Source of the DNA: Pithys albifrons albifrons
Taxonomy: Eukaryota > Chordata > Aves > Passeriformes > Thamnophilidae
Reading direction: 5' to 3'
Length of the DNA: 64,000 nucleotides
NCBI RefSeq assembly: GCF_047495875.1
Contig: NC_092461.1
Coordinates: 60,934,299-60,998,298 of the forward strand
Of this stretch, positions 23,101 through 35,100 are shown in pieces. The notes beneath the pieces were generated by a model that was not told the origin of the DNA, did no database searches, and saw only the letters and a program-made list of their open reading frames with translations. Within the stretch, counting starts at the first letter, position 1. The number at the start of each line of letters is the position of its first letter. The translations under genes were made by a program, and so were the position numbers.

Positions 23101-26100
23101 CTTCCTGTGTGTGTGAAGTTGGTGTTCTGTCTTTCAGTGTCACAGCATCATGGAATATGCAGGCAGTCAGCAATAGGACAAGGGGGCACGGGCTCAAGCT
23201 CTGCCAGGGGAAATTTAAGTTGGATATCAGGAAAAAATTCTTTCCAGAGAGAGTAATCAGGCATTGGAATGGGCTGCCCAGAGAAGTGGTGGATTCACCA
23301 TCCCTGGAGGTTTTTAAACTGAGATTGGATGTAGCACTGAGTGCTATGATCTGGTAAATGGACTGGAGTTGGACCAAGGGTTGGACTCGATGATCTCGGA
23401 GGTCTTTTCCAACCCAGTCGATTCTATGATTCTGTGATGCTGAGTTGGAAGGAATCCATCAGGATCATTGAGTCCAACTCCTCACCCTGCACAGGACACT
23501 CCAAAAATCGGTCCTTATCCTTGTGATGCTGCCTAACTGGACATGGCTAGTTTAGTTCCTGCCACTGAGGGAAAAAGGCCACCACAGTCCAGCTTAATTG
23601 TCCATCACAGCTTTTTTTAACGGCAAAGGAAAGTGCAGCCATGGAATGATTTCTCCAGCAGGAGTGAAAAGAAGCTGTTTGCCCATTTTCTACGTTTGCT
23701 CTCTTGGTAGGTTTCTGCTCTGCTGTATTTTTGCTTTCCCCACATCTGTTTTCTGTGGAAGCCCTTAATATATCATGTCTTATGTTGAATCTCCTTTGGG
23801 TTTAATCAGCTCAGCTTTTCTTCTTCCTGCTTTCTTTCTCTAAAATAAGGAAAGTCTTTAAAATAGACTTTCAAGCCTATGTTAAGGGTTGTTCAGAGGT
23901 AAAGTATTTGGCTAAGATGGCTCATCATTTAATTTACTCATTTAAGATATTGCCAATTTAAGACACTGAGCATTTTGTGCTGCATTTCTTGAAACACCAA
24001 AAAGTGAAATATCTGAGAATAGCAATTTTATTTTCTTTATATAATTTACTTTTGATAAAGTTTTTAATTTCAGCTCTTAGGAGATAACAAGTCAGGAGGA
24101 TGGGTACACACTCAAACTTGATTGGATTATCTTGTTAATATTTTACTGCTAATCAACAAAGCCAGTGTGACAGTGTATGTGGCTTTGCCCACTCCAGTTA
24201 TGATGTACAGAGTGTTACCCGAAGCAAAACTCTTTGGCTGGCTCAGTTGCTCTCAGCTGTTTGTGCATGGGTTGTACTTGGTAGTGACCACCTCACTTCC
24301 CTGTACACTGTTTGTGTTTGCCCAAAGCTCTGTCAAACTGTAACTCTCTGTGCTCCAGTTTTCCAAGGGAGGGGCAAAGGTGTTGCAAGAGTTCTGACAA
24401 TGGGCTTAGAACTGGAAATAGACACCTGATACTGTGATACTCCTTTTTAAAGGCACTGGGAATGGTAATTTGCACATACCTACACGAGCTGGGTAAGTGT
24501 TCATGGTAGGGGAGGAAAATACCTCTGCACTTTTGCACTGGGGGTTGTGGTTAAAGTCTGTCAGCCTTTCTGTCCGTAGGTATCATCTTTGCTTATGGCA
24601 GAATTAGAAAAAGGGGTTCCTGGTTTTGGGAAATGTGATGGTGCTGATCTATACGCTCTAGAAATATTGTTTATTGCCTTTCGAGGTAGCTGATAGGAAC
24701 ACAGAGACCAGTGAAATAATTTTATATCTGTTAATAAGCGTTTATGTGATATGACATCCAGCTCAATGGTGCTTAGTAACCAAACTATCTGTTTCTAGGA
24801 AATTGATTCTGAAATACTCGCATTGCCAATCTCTAGATTTCTTCCTGTCCTAAATTGCTACCTTGTCCCCCTTTTCATATGTTGCATCTTTTTGTGTTCT
24901 TCTGCCCTGCCTGCTTCATTATGTGGTTTACCAGGATTCAGCACGAGTGAAAATTCAGCTGTGGCATCTCAGACATCACTGCACCATTTCCAGAGGTGCC
25001 CAAGTAAGATGTGTGACGATTCAGAGAAAGAAGGATGTGTATTTGTGCCTAGCGAAGGCACTGGAAGCTGTTGGCTTCAGACATACTTTAACTTGAACCA
25101 TGACAGACAGGGAGTGCTGTCTGTCAGGACTGAAATGATAGATGTGGTTGTGAGCTGTCTGGAGAGCTGGCAGGAATTCTATTCTGCTGACTCCAGTTAA
25201 TTTTGTGTTCTTTGTTCCATGTGCTTTGAGAAATCTTACAAAATTGAGACTTCTGCAAATCTGTGGAGGGTAACTGAAGGAGTTCCACAAACCTGTTTGA
25301 CAGAAGTAGCAAAAGGATACAAATTCTGTCAGTCATGTCTCAACTACTTGAATAAACTTCCTTTTGGAACTGATGTTTGGATGAGCATTAGGCTGTGTTC
25401 TTTGATTTCATCCTTTCCTGTAAAGGTTGGTGAATAATCTTGGTTTCAAAGACTTCCACCTTTTTGTAAACACTTGTTTAAGGAATAGGTTATGTCACTT
25501 CCCGTTGTCTTTCACAGGTGATTATTCCTTTAGTTGAAGGACTGTGGTGTTAACCAGTCTTGGGTTTTGGGTATTCCTACTCTGCTGTTCTGTTTCCCTC
25601 TACATAGTGAATGTTCTTATCAGTTTGATCATTTTAGTTCTGGTTTGATTGAAAGTTGTATTAAAAGTATGTTCAGGCATAACATTTTCTCTCAGAAAGA
25701 AGGAGAAGATCAGATTGAGATTTCCTGTGCATCCTTCATTTATTCTGCCTTTATGTTGATAACTCCATGATTGCAGTTTGGTTTGTTTCACAGTCCCTTT
25801 AAATAGAAAGTGGACAAGCAGAAGGATGCTTCTGTATGAAATCTTATGATGAATTAGCAGAAACATTGGAAAGAGTGTCTTGTAATGTGAAAAGGACAAC
25901 AAAGCAAGCACAGCTCCCAGGAGCATATCAATGTATGGAAAACATCTGTTTGGCGGTTACTTCAGGAGTCAGTAGCTGCACGAGCTGGTGTTTTGACTTG
26001 GAGTGGTTTTCTGTCTGTGAAGGCTAAGAGAAGTAATCTGACAGTAATTTATTGAACTCACCTAGATCTCTTACTGTGAAGAAAATTCTTCCAATTACAA

Positions 26101-29100
26101 GTGTAAGATATAAAGTGATGTGAAAAATGTTAAAGGCTTTTAGCTACAATATTTTAAGATTTTTTGATCCATCCTTACGTTAGGAAGATGAAGAGGTGAC
26201 TTCTCTGAGGTAACTTCAATCCCTAAGTTTATAAGATTCTACCAGTGAGATAATTAAGATTGTCTGAAAAGTGTTAATCCATTATACTTTGTCCTGCTCT
26301 GTCTGTTACTGCTGATTCTCAAGACTTTTGTGGGGAAAAAAAAATCGATTCTATATTCATGGCTGTCAAATAAAGGAAAGCTTTTCCACCACTGAACCTG
26401 CTCCTTTTCAGATGCTTAATTTGAGAAATTTACAGTTGCATCATAACACTCGCAGCAAATTTGTATGGACATGATATACCAGAGCCACATTTTTTAAAAG
26501 TTCATGATCGAATCTTGAAGCTGAGTGTGAGTTTACTGTTGCTCTGAGAAAATTAATGTTCTTTGTAACCTTTTTGGTCAGCTCATGCAAATAGTACTAA
26601 ACACTGAAGAGGAATTAATTTGAAGTTTTTTAATTTAAACTTCAAATGTTTTCTGAATCACTATGGTAACGAGGAGCTCAATTTCCTAATTAAACTATAT
26701 GAATCTAGCCTTTAAGGGCTCAATTTAAGAGATTTTAATTTTTTTTAACTAGATCTGTCTCCTCATAATTCAGTTTCTCTATTAATGAGACACAATAGGA
26801 GTCAAGTTATTGTAAGTTGTAAGGAAGAAAGGAAGAAAAAAATAGTCTTTCATGACTTTTAGGTATTGGAATGGGCTTCCCAGAGAGGTGGTGGATTCAC
26901 CATCCCTGGAGGTTTTTAAACTGAGATTGGACGTGGCACTGAGTGCCATGATCTGGTAAATGGACTGGAGTTGGACCAAGGGTTGGACTTGATGATCTCA
27001 GAGGTCTTTTCCAACCCAATCGATTCTGTGATTCAATTCTATGATGATATATTTGGAGAATATCTTACAATTTTTCAGAATATTTCTAGCAGTGTATTGG
27101 AGTGTACATGTGTGGTAGTTTTGCCTTTAGGCCTCAGTTAGGCCTAAATTTAGCAGGCCCAAAGGATGTGACATGGATCAGAAGGGACAACCATCACCTG
27201 ACTTAAGCAACCAAAGAGGTATTTCATATCGTCTGACATCATCAAGAAGTGTCAAGAGGTATAAAGATAGAGGGAGGAGGAGCTTCTGTCTCTTTCGGGT
27301 TTTGCCTTGGACCTGTAAAGATGCACTGCCCTGCCTTGCCGAGATTAGACCTTGCTGCCCTCTGTGCTGTGTTATCTATGAAGGTGAACATTTTCTTGTT
27401 AATTTTCTCCTCTCTTGCTAGGAGGGTTCTCTGGAAGGTTTGTTTGTTTGGGAGGTTTTTGGGTTTTTGTGGGGTTTGGGTGGTTGGAATCTGTATTGTT
27501 TGGTTGGGTGACTCAATATGTTAGACTGGTTTTCTTTTTCTCACATTTGTAAATATATGTATTATATCATATTCTGGTTTTAATTGTCTTTCTTTTTTAT
27601 AATATAAGAAGCTTGCTACTTCAGGTTTTGGGGTTTTTTTTTCCTCTCCCTCCTTTTCCCTTGGCTGCGGTGCGGGGGTACCTTTTCTCTCTGTGTTGGG
27701 CAGTTGGCATTTTGCCAGCTCAACCCAAGACAACGTACTGGCCTGTAGTCAGCAGCTGGAGCAAAATGATTCTTCCTCTCTCTCTGGCACTGAGACCACC
27801 TCTGGAGTGCCGTGTTCAGGGAGCATCAGTGCAAGGTACAAGAAAGACACTGGTGTGTGGAGCGAGTCCGGCAGGTGACAGTCGGTGTGGCTGGGGCTGA
27901 ACTGTGTGATGGACAAGACTGGCTGGTTTCCTTCAGCTGTGAGAAGAGCAGACAAAGCAGAGATCGTGCTGGTGCCTACAAAAACATGATAGGAGAATGT
28001 CGAGGAAAGCAGAGCCACAGTGGGAAGACAAGGGACAATAAATACAAACTGGAACATGAGATATTCTGCTAAGATGCCAAAGAAACATTTTACACCATGA
28101 GGGTAGCGAAACCCTGGAGTGCATTGACCAGAGAGATTGATTAAAAGATTTATTTTCTAAGTATTAGTTATCTTCTCTTGAAACGTTTTTCACTATTTTA
28201 ATGAATTCTGGTGAGCAGACTGTGATGCCCTCTACAGTTTTGTTCCAGTTGCTGTAGAGTACTCTCATCTTCTGGATAAAGTCTGTAGGCAGCTCTTTTT
28301 AGTCTGTATGGAGATAATTGAGTTGATGCTTGATAAAAAAAAAGTTTTGAAAATATGTCATGAAAGCCTATTAAAGATACCCAGCTGTGTTCCTCTGATA
28401 AGGAATGAGTAAGTTGTATGGCATGGTTAATGGATAGTAGAGTTTTAGAATGGATAGTATATTTTATTATTCCAGCTGGGGGGGAGGGAACCCCAAATAA
28501 TGGGATTAAGTCACATCTTAAGTGTGCATCTGGGTGTCTAATAGAAGCATTTTTTTCCTCTTGAACTGTCTAACACTGTAAAGAGTCCTTGTAATTATGA
28601 GGACTGGAGAAATCTGGGAATCTGTTGCAAAATACTGGTTTTGTTCTTTAATTTCAAGGAAAATTATCCATATAGTCAGTATAGCTGGAGATAATAAAGA
28701 AGTTCTGTACCCTCTCTAATAGCAGTTGTTGGTCTTCAGTCTTAATTGCCTGCAGTTCTAGGGTAAGAGCCCCTTCAATGAGGAGGGAGTGAACAATGCT
28801 GAGATACATAAAATCCAGCAGTATATGAGATGAGCCTTTCCCTAGTTACACCTGATTACCAGGGAAGTCCTGGATCAAACCATCACACTCCAGTAGTATA
28901 AAGGAGAATACAGGTTCTTTATGCAGACATAGGGTTAGAATGGTTACAGCAAGGCAGAAGGAAATAAAGGAAACAAAGTTCTGTTTGGGACATTGCTCTG
29001 AAACAAGTTCAGAAGAGCTGCATGTTTCTTGACCTCTGTGTCCCCTCCTTGTCTGCCCAGTGTGGAGCTGTGTCTGGGAACTTCCCATGAATCAGAATTG

Positions 29101-32100
29101 CACTTGAGTTTTCTATGCTTAATGCATAATAATAGGGGGGATTTTTGTGGACTCCCTTATTTCAGTGATACATTTATTTGCTATAAAGTGCTTTCATTTC
29201 CTTATAATACTAGCAATGTTACAGTCTTACTCTCCAATTTAGAAAGAAGGATGTTGTGGGGGACTGTGCCAAAGACTTCACAGAAGTCCAGATAAATTAC
29301 ACATGTAGGCCTTCACTTGTGCACTGATGTTGTCACTCCAACATAAAAGGCCCCTGTTGGTCAGGCAGGGCTTGCCCTTGGTGAAGCTGTGCTGGCTGTC
29401 TGGAGTCACCTCCTTGTCTTTGTGCCTGAGCACAGCTTCCAGGAGAATCTGTCCCATGATCTTCCAGGCACACAGGTGAGACTGACAGGTCAGTGGGTTC
29501 CCAGGGTCCTCCTTTCTACTCTTTTAAAAGATGGGCACAATGTTTTCCATTTTTGAGTCACCTGGGACTTCACCTGACTGCCATGACATTGCAAATATCA
29601 TGGAGGATGGCAACTAAATCCACCAATTTCCTTCAGGACACTGGGATGCACCTCATTGGGTCTGTATTCAGGTTCCTCAGGTGGTCACAAACCTGACCTG
29701 CACTTACAGGGCCTTTGCTTCCCCGGGCTCCATTCTGCTGTCCATCCCCTCAAGGTGTGGGAAGGGAGTTTGCCATTGAAGACTGAGGCAAAAAAAAGTT
29801 GTTGAGTACCACAGCCCTTCTCATCAATTGTTTTCAGTCTTCCAGCATTTTGTAAGGGTGGGAGTGGCTTATGTTGGTACTTGTTTGAATTGGCTAACTT
29901 GGAAATGTTAAATTCTTTTTTGTCTTTAAAAATACTATTGGTTTGCTGTGATACTTTGTACCTGAAGTATAAACAGTCTGTCCTGTTATTTCTCTGGGAT
30001 ATATTTTTCAATTTAGTTTTGTATTGCACATGATAAGCAGGATGTTTTCTGTGTGTATTATTTGTGTTCCATGGGCAGGCCTTCATGACAGTGTCAGCAA
30101 ATGTTTTAGGATCAGAGCACCTCAGTGTACTGTGCTGATCAAGTACATGTTAAATTTTTTTCCTTGTGTTCCTGCTTTTTTAGAAAGAGCCATAAATGCA
30201 GTATGTGAGAACTGAAAAGCTGTGAAGGAGTCAGGGAATATTTTCACACTGGTGAGGTGGATAAAAGAATGACTGAGACTGTATTTGACTGAAAAGAGGG
30301 TTGCTGTAAATAGGGTCAAAGATGGAATTTGGAGTGAGAGAATATTTTAAGTGTTGATAGATCAGAATTTTTTTATAGAATACAGAAGAAACAAAATTTT
30401 GTCTCTTTGAATTACTGTCAGATACTGATAGTTTAATTTGGCTGGGTTTAATTGAATTTTCATGTGGATTTTAGGGTTCTTTTTATAAAGAAAACGTTGT
30501 ATAGTTAATCTACAAGGATAAGTAAATGGTTCTACTGAATTATTTGCTGATCTTGTATGCATTTGTTCCTTACTATTTTTTAACTAATGTTTCCAAATCT
30601 CCTCTTTAAGGGAGTTTGAATTTCTCTTATCATATAAAGTTCTCATTTCTGATCTTTTAAAGTATTTTGCTATATGACAAAGCATACACAAGTTGACAGC
30701 CATCGAGGTTTATTTGATGGTGTTCTGGGGAGGTGTCAGTGGGAGAATTGACTTCAGAATTAATCTCAGCCATTCAAATTAAAGATTTGTAAAATGGTTT
30801 TGTAACTTTGCTCCTTTGCATTGTAATTCCTAATGGTGTTAAAAACAGTATTTTCTTAAACTGTGCGGAAAGCAGAAGGTGAACGCTGGGATTCCAATCT
30901 GTTTTTCAGTGTGTTAGGAATGTATGATAACCTTCTTATGAAATGCTAGCATTGGTTTTTCTTCTTGTTTATATTGTATCTGTGTTCCATGTGGGAACTT
31001 GCAAAAGGGAAGCCCAAGCCACGTTTTCAGGATTGTTTGATAGAGACAGAAAGTTATTTCAGTATTTTCAGAATGTAAATTGTTAATTTATGGGGGGCCT
31101 TTGAGTTGTGTGACTGAATTCATTGTAGTCTGACTTCAAAGACATTGATGAGATACTGAATTGTTGACAAATCAGTGTTATTTTCACTGTGTTTTTTAAG
31201 TTTGGAAAACAGCTGCAAATATGTGATAAACCTGTATTTTAAAAAAATTGGGTGTTGAATGGAAATGAGATACTAAACCTCCAAACCATGTATTTTTATT
31301 CCTTTTGAGTCCAAGATCATTTTCACTAGCAGGGTGATTGAAGTGCATTCACAAGTGGAGGTGGTAAACCTTAAAATTGTTAACAGCAAAAAGGAAGGTA
31401 GGAAATGAGAAAGCCTTGAACTTTTTGTCATTAGGATGGTTTGGAGATGACAAAACATTATTGCATAACTGCTTATATGGAGAAATTACACTGTGGAATC
31501 AGTGCCAATGACAGCACTTCACAGAGGCTGCATTGCCCATACTTCATAGCTTGTAAGGAACAGTGCTTACAGTTGGTGCAGGAGCAGCTGGTTGCAGTTT
31601 CTTATTGATTTATTCCTGTCAGAATAGATAAGAATTACCTGAACTACCTCTGTGTTAACTCTTTGCTAAGTGCTGTGAGTGTAGGGTCTAACATACAGTT
31701 CCTATACAATTACTGAATAGTTTCTGTTAGCAATTCATATAGTCTTGTTTTAGTTTTCTGTTCTGTCCTCTGGGATGTCTCAGAACAAGGCAAAGGCTTG
31801 CACTGATACCAGCTGTGTGTATGTATGGCCAGACTTTGCCAGCGCAGATTTGGGCAGGGCTCTCCCCACGTGGGTGTGCCCTTCCAGCCTGCACAGTGGA
31901 TGTTTTAGGTGAGGCACAGCGTGCGCAGAACTGGCCCCACCGTTTAAGTCCTGAGGTCCATCTGCCACGGCCGAGCGAGCTTGGACAGTGACAGTGAAGT
32001 CCTAGGGACTGTCACAGCACCCGGTACTAACCGGGGCTGACCCTGCTGAGCATCAGAGATCTGACGGGATGGGATGGCAGGGAGGCATTGAACTGCCAGG

Positions 32101-35100
32101 GGATGGTCCCCACTGAGACTTGAACTCAGGTCCTTGGATGCCAGATAGAAGTGTCTTAAATTACTTACAGGAGGACGAGTTGTGCTCTTAAAATGTTGTA
32201 GAATTAACCGTAAATTTTATGCTATCCTGAGAATATGAAATACTCTCTGCCAAGTGTAGAACCCTCATAGACATCTTTGTAATGTGACAGAATCATTTAT
32301 ACCTCTGTGTAGTTTGTAATGCAACAGCAGCGTTGCAAAGGTAAGTGCCATTGCATTTTACTCAAGGAGTAAGTTTAAAGCCTGTGACTATTTTTGCCTC
32401 TTGACTTTTCAGTTAAATTTCTAGGAGAGGAGTCTTCCTTTTTTCTCACCTTTCAATTTCACTTTGTTTTTAAATTTACGAAAACCTCGTTTTACCAGTT
32501 GATGAAATGTACTTTGGTGTGCATGTTTATTGTGAAACTTTATTTAGTATTTCAAATATTCTATACAATTTCTTTACAGAAACGATTACAAAAAGAACTG
32601 TTGGCATTTCAAAATGATCCACCTCCGGGAATGACTCTAGATGAAAAGAGTGTGCAAAATTCAATTACACAGTAAGTATATATATTCTTGTTTCTCCTGT
32701 GCTGAAAGTGTAAGTAAGGGATGTTCTTTTCATGCGACTACCACCATTTCCAAGTAACATTGTGAATGTTTGCTTTTAGTCCTGACAGTGTTCTCCTTAA
32801 TAAGCATATTGCAGGAATGTGTTGGACACCTTCAGGAGCTGGATAACGATTATGAAATTTTTATTAGGCATTTTACTGTCTAACAAACTATCAATTGGTA
32901 AAAGCCTCTGCATATTTTAGAATAAAAGAATTTTATAATCTTCCCCAAGTACTAACCTCTGAAACCCCTGTAGATTTAGTGAAACAATGGAGTAACTGCT
33001 TTAGAGTTCTGTGTTATTTGTGTAGAATGTATGTAATAGTTGTTAATTTAATTACCTTCTTTCTCTAAAGCAAGTGAAGGAAACTTCTTAAAAAGCAAAG
33101 TTGTCTGAGTACACTTGTTTGCACTTCTCTACCTGCCTTAGCTTTTTTTGTGATTAGTGAAAAGGGAAGAGAAACATCGTAAAATATTCTGTGACCATTG
33201 AAAGGGACAGGCATTGTTCTTGGAACTATTTTTTTTATTTGATTGAAATTCAACAGATTTAGACTGTGTTGATGTTAATAATTTTCTTAGTTTAATTTTA
33301 CAGAAATTTTAGAATTTTAGCAGATGGAAGCATTTATGAGAGTGTGGATCTCGGGCTGTTTAAGAACAGCCCAGAGCTGAATTCTGGTATTTCACATCTG
33401 CGTTTTTGGTGGTGGCACTCAGACCATATTACTTGAGGCTTTTCTGAGTCTTGTATATACTGAGTTCAGCACTCATCTTGCTTCTTAATGGTGCTGGTCT
33501 TTATGATAACTTCATGCAGATGAATAGGACTAAAACAAATTGAAATAGTAGTTCCCAGAATTTGGTACACGTAATAATAAACTCTTGTACAATTGCTGAG
33601 TTACAACTTGTGTTTCTTGCTTTACTGTGATTTTTAAATTTTCTGCAAAAAGTACTCAGTCTAATATTGCAAGTGTTTTCCACTCACTTCAGCAGAAAAC
33701 AACTATTAAAGTTAAAGCAGGTGGAAAAAGAAAAAAAAATCTGTATTTTTTCCTGTTTGTGGATTTTTCTTAGTATATCTCTGTTCCCAGAGTACCACCT
33801 TGTTATTATTTCTGCCATATACAACTTTTTTACCTTTCAGTATCTTGTACATAAAAGCTTCCTGATTACTGTCATGCTGGATTTTAAAATTCTCCCTGTT
33901 TTAGAAGCTTCCTGTCACAAGTAACATATTTTTCTTTCTCTTTGAGGGTTTTTGGTGTCAGGTTGCATGTTCTGAGTTTATTAATCAAGTTACAGTTTGA
34001 ACTGGTGCAGTAAAAATTTATGTAGTGATACTTGCTTGGGTTTTAAAGATAATGAATAAAATAATTGGATCCCATGATGTAACTGGGTCATTTAAAATGT
34101 TAAGCAAACTTCTATTTTAAATTCACAAGGATTAGAAATTGGAGAAGGCTAAATTGTGAAGCACACAAAAAAGATGGGTTCCAGTGATTCCTTGACTGTA
34201 AGAGAAAAGGAGTAATGTCCAGGCAGAATTATCTTCTACTTAGTAAATGAAACTGTTTTTAAGATTTGAAAGTGGAAGTTCTGGATCAGAAGCCTCAATA
34301 AATCTAAAGAAATGTTGGTGCACCGTGTGTATAAATGTAAAAGTAGAAGGCATAAGAAGAGATGAGTGGTCTGGAATGCAGATCGATTAAATCAAAGGCA
34401 TCTTCACAAAACAAAAATACAGAACATATTACAGCCATCAGTGTGCTACTGTTTAAGATGCATTCCTCTCGAAGGGTGCGACAGCCAGCAGGTCATTAGA
34501 TAAGCAGTTTTTCTCATAAAACCCCCCAAAATCCCAAAGAGTAATAGAGAGGAAGATGAAAAATGTCCATGGTCTCAATATAGAGTGAGGGGTATATATG
34601 ACAGGAGGATGGAGGGGTTGGAAATAGGATCATTGGGGTTGCTAGCTGGAGATGTCAGCTTTTCTGAGCACATTGCTTGCTGTTCTGCAAAATCTCAGCT
34701 GCCTTCCTCGAGTTGATATAAACCTTATCTAACCATTTTTGTAGTCTCTTGATGAATTTTTACCTGATCGTGTTGCTCAACTGTGTAAAACTCAATCAAG
34801 GGTGAAAAATGAAAATGAGGAAAAGATGCTGCAAAGGATGATATTAAGTGTTTCACAGAGAGATTCACAGACTATTCTGAGTTGGAAGGGACTCACAAGG
34901 CTCATCGAGTCCAACTCTTAAGTCAGTGGCCCACATAGGGGATTGAACCCGTGACCTTGGCATTAAGTGGTCAAGAGGACAGTTCTATAAAATGACAGAA
35001 GTTAGATAGCAGAATGTTGCTGTACGTGTTGAACAATATGCAAAGCATCTATTTTTACCTGGATTGAAAAACCCACAACACGACCCAAACCCAATAACTG

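Larger units (their letters stand above)
14171..32579 (+). other. UBE2W: UBE2W intron 1 (18.4 kb)
   Basis: Donor GTGAGG, acceptor TTTACAG. It holds the rear half of the CpG island, CR1 fragments at 17.2, 23.2, 23.4, 26.9, 27.8 and 29.2 kb, a likely LTR at 27.1 kb, a 70-bp tandem duplication at 20.07 kb and a 5S-like segment at 32.0 kb. Many ORFs of 60-125 codons occur, none with a domain. Stretches between these repeats are AT-rich and unremarkable. Confidence 0.95.

Noticed and set aside
24823..25200. 125-codon ORF in intron 1 with a hydrophobic N-terminal part
   Set aside because: Resembles a secreted or membrane leader, but no domain is recognisable, no splice or poly(A) context fits, and similar chance ORFs occur throughout the intron.
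32000..32135. Functional 5S rRNA or tRNA gene
   Set aside because: The 5S-like segment lacks its 5' third and about 26 internal bases, there is no clear Pol III T-run terminator at the right place, and no complete tRNA cloverleaf can be drawn.
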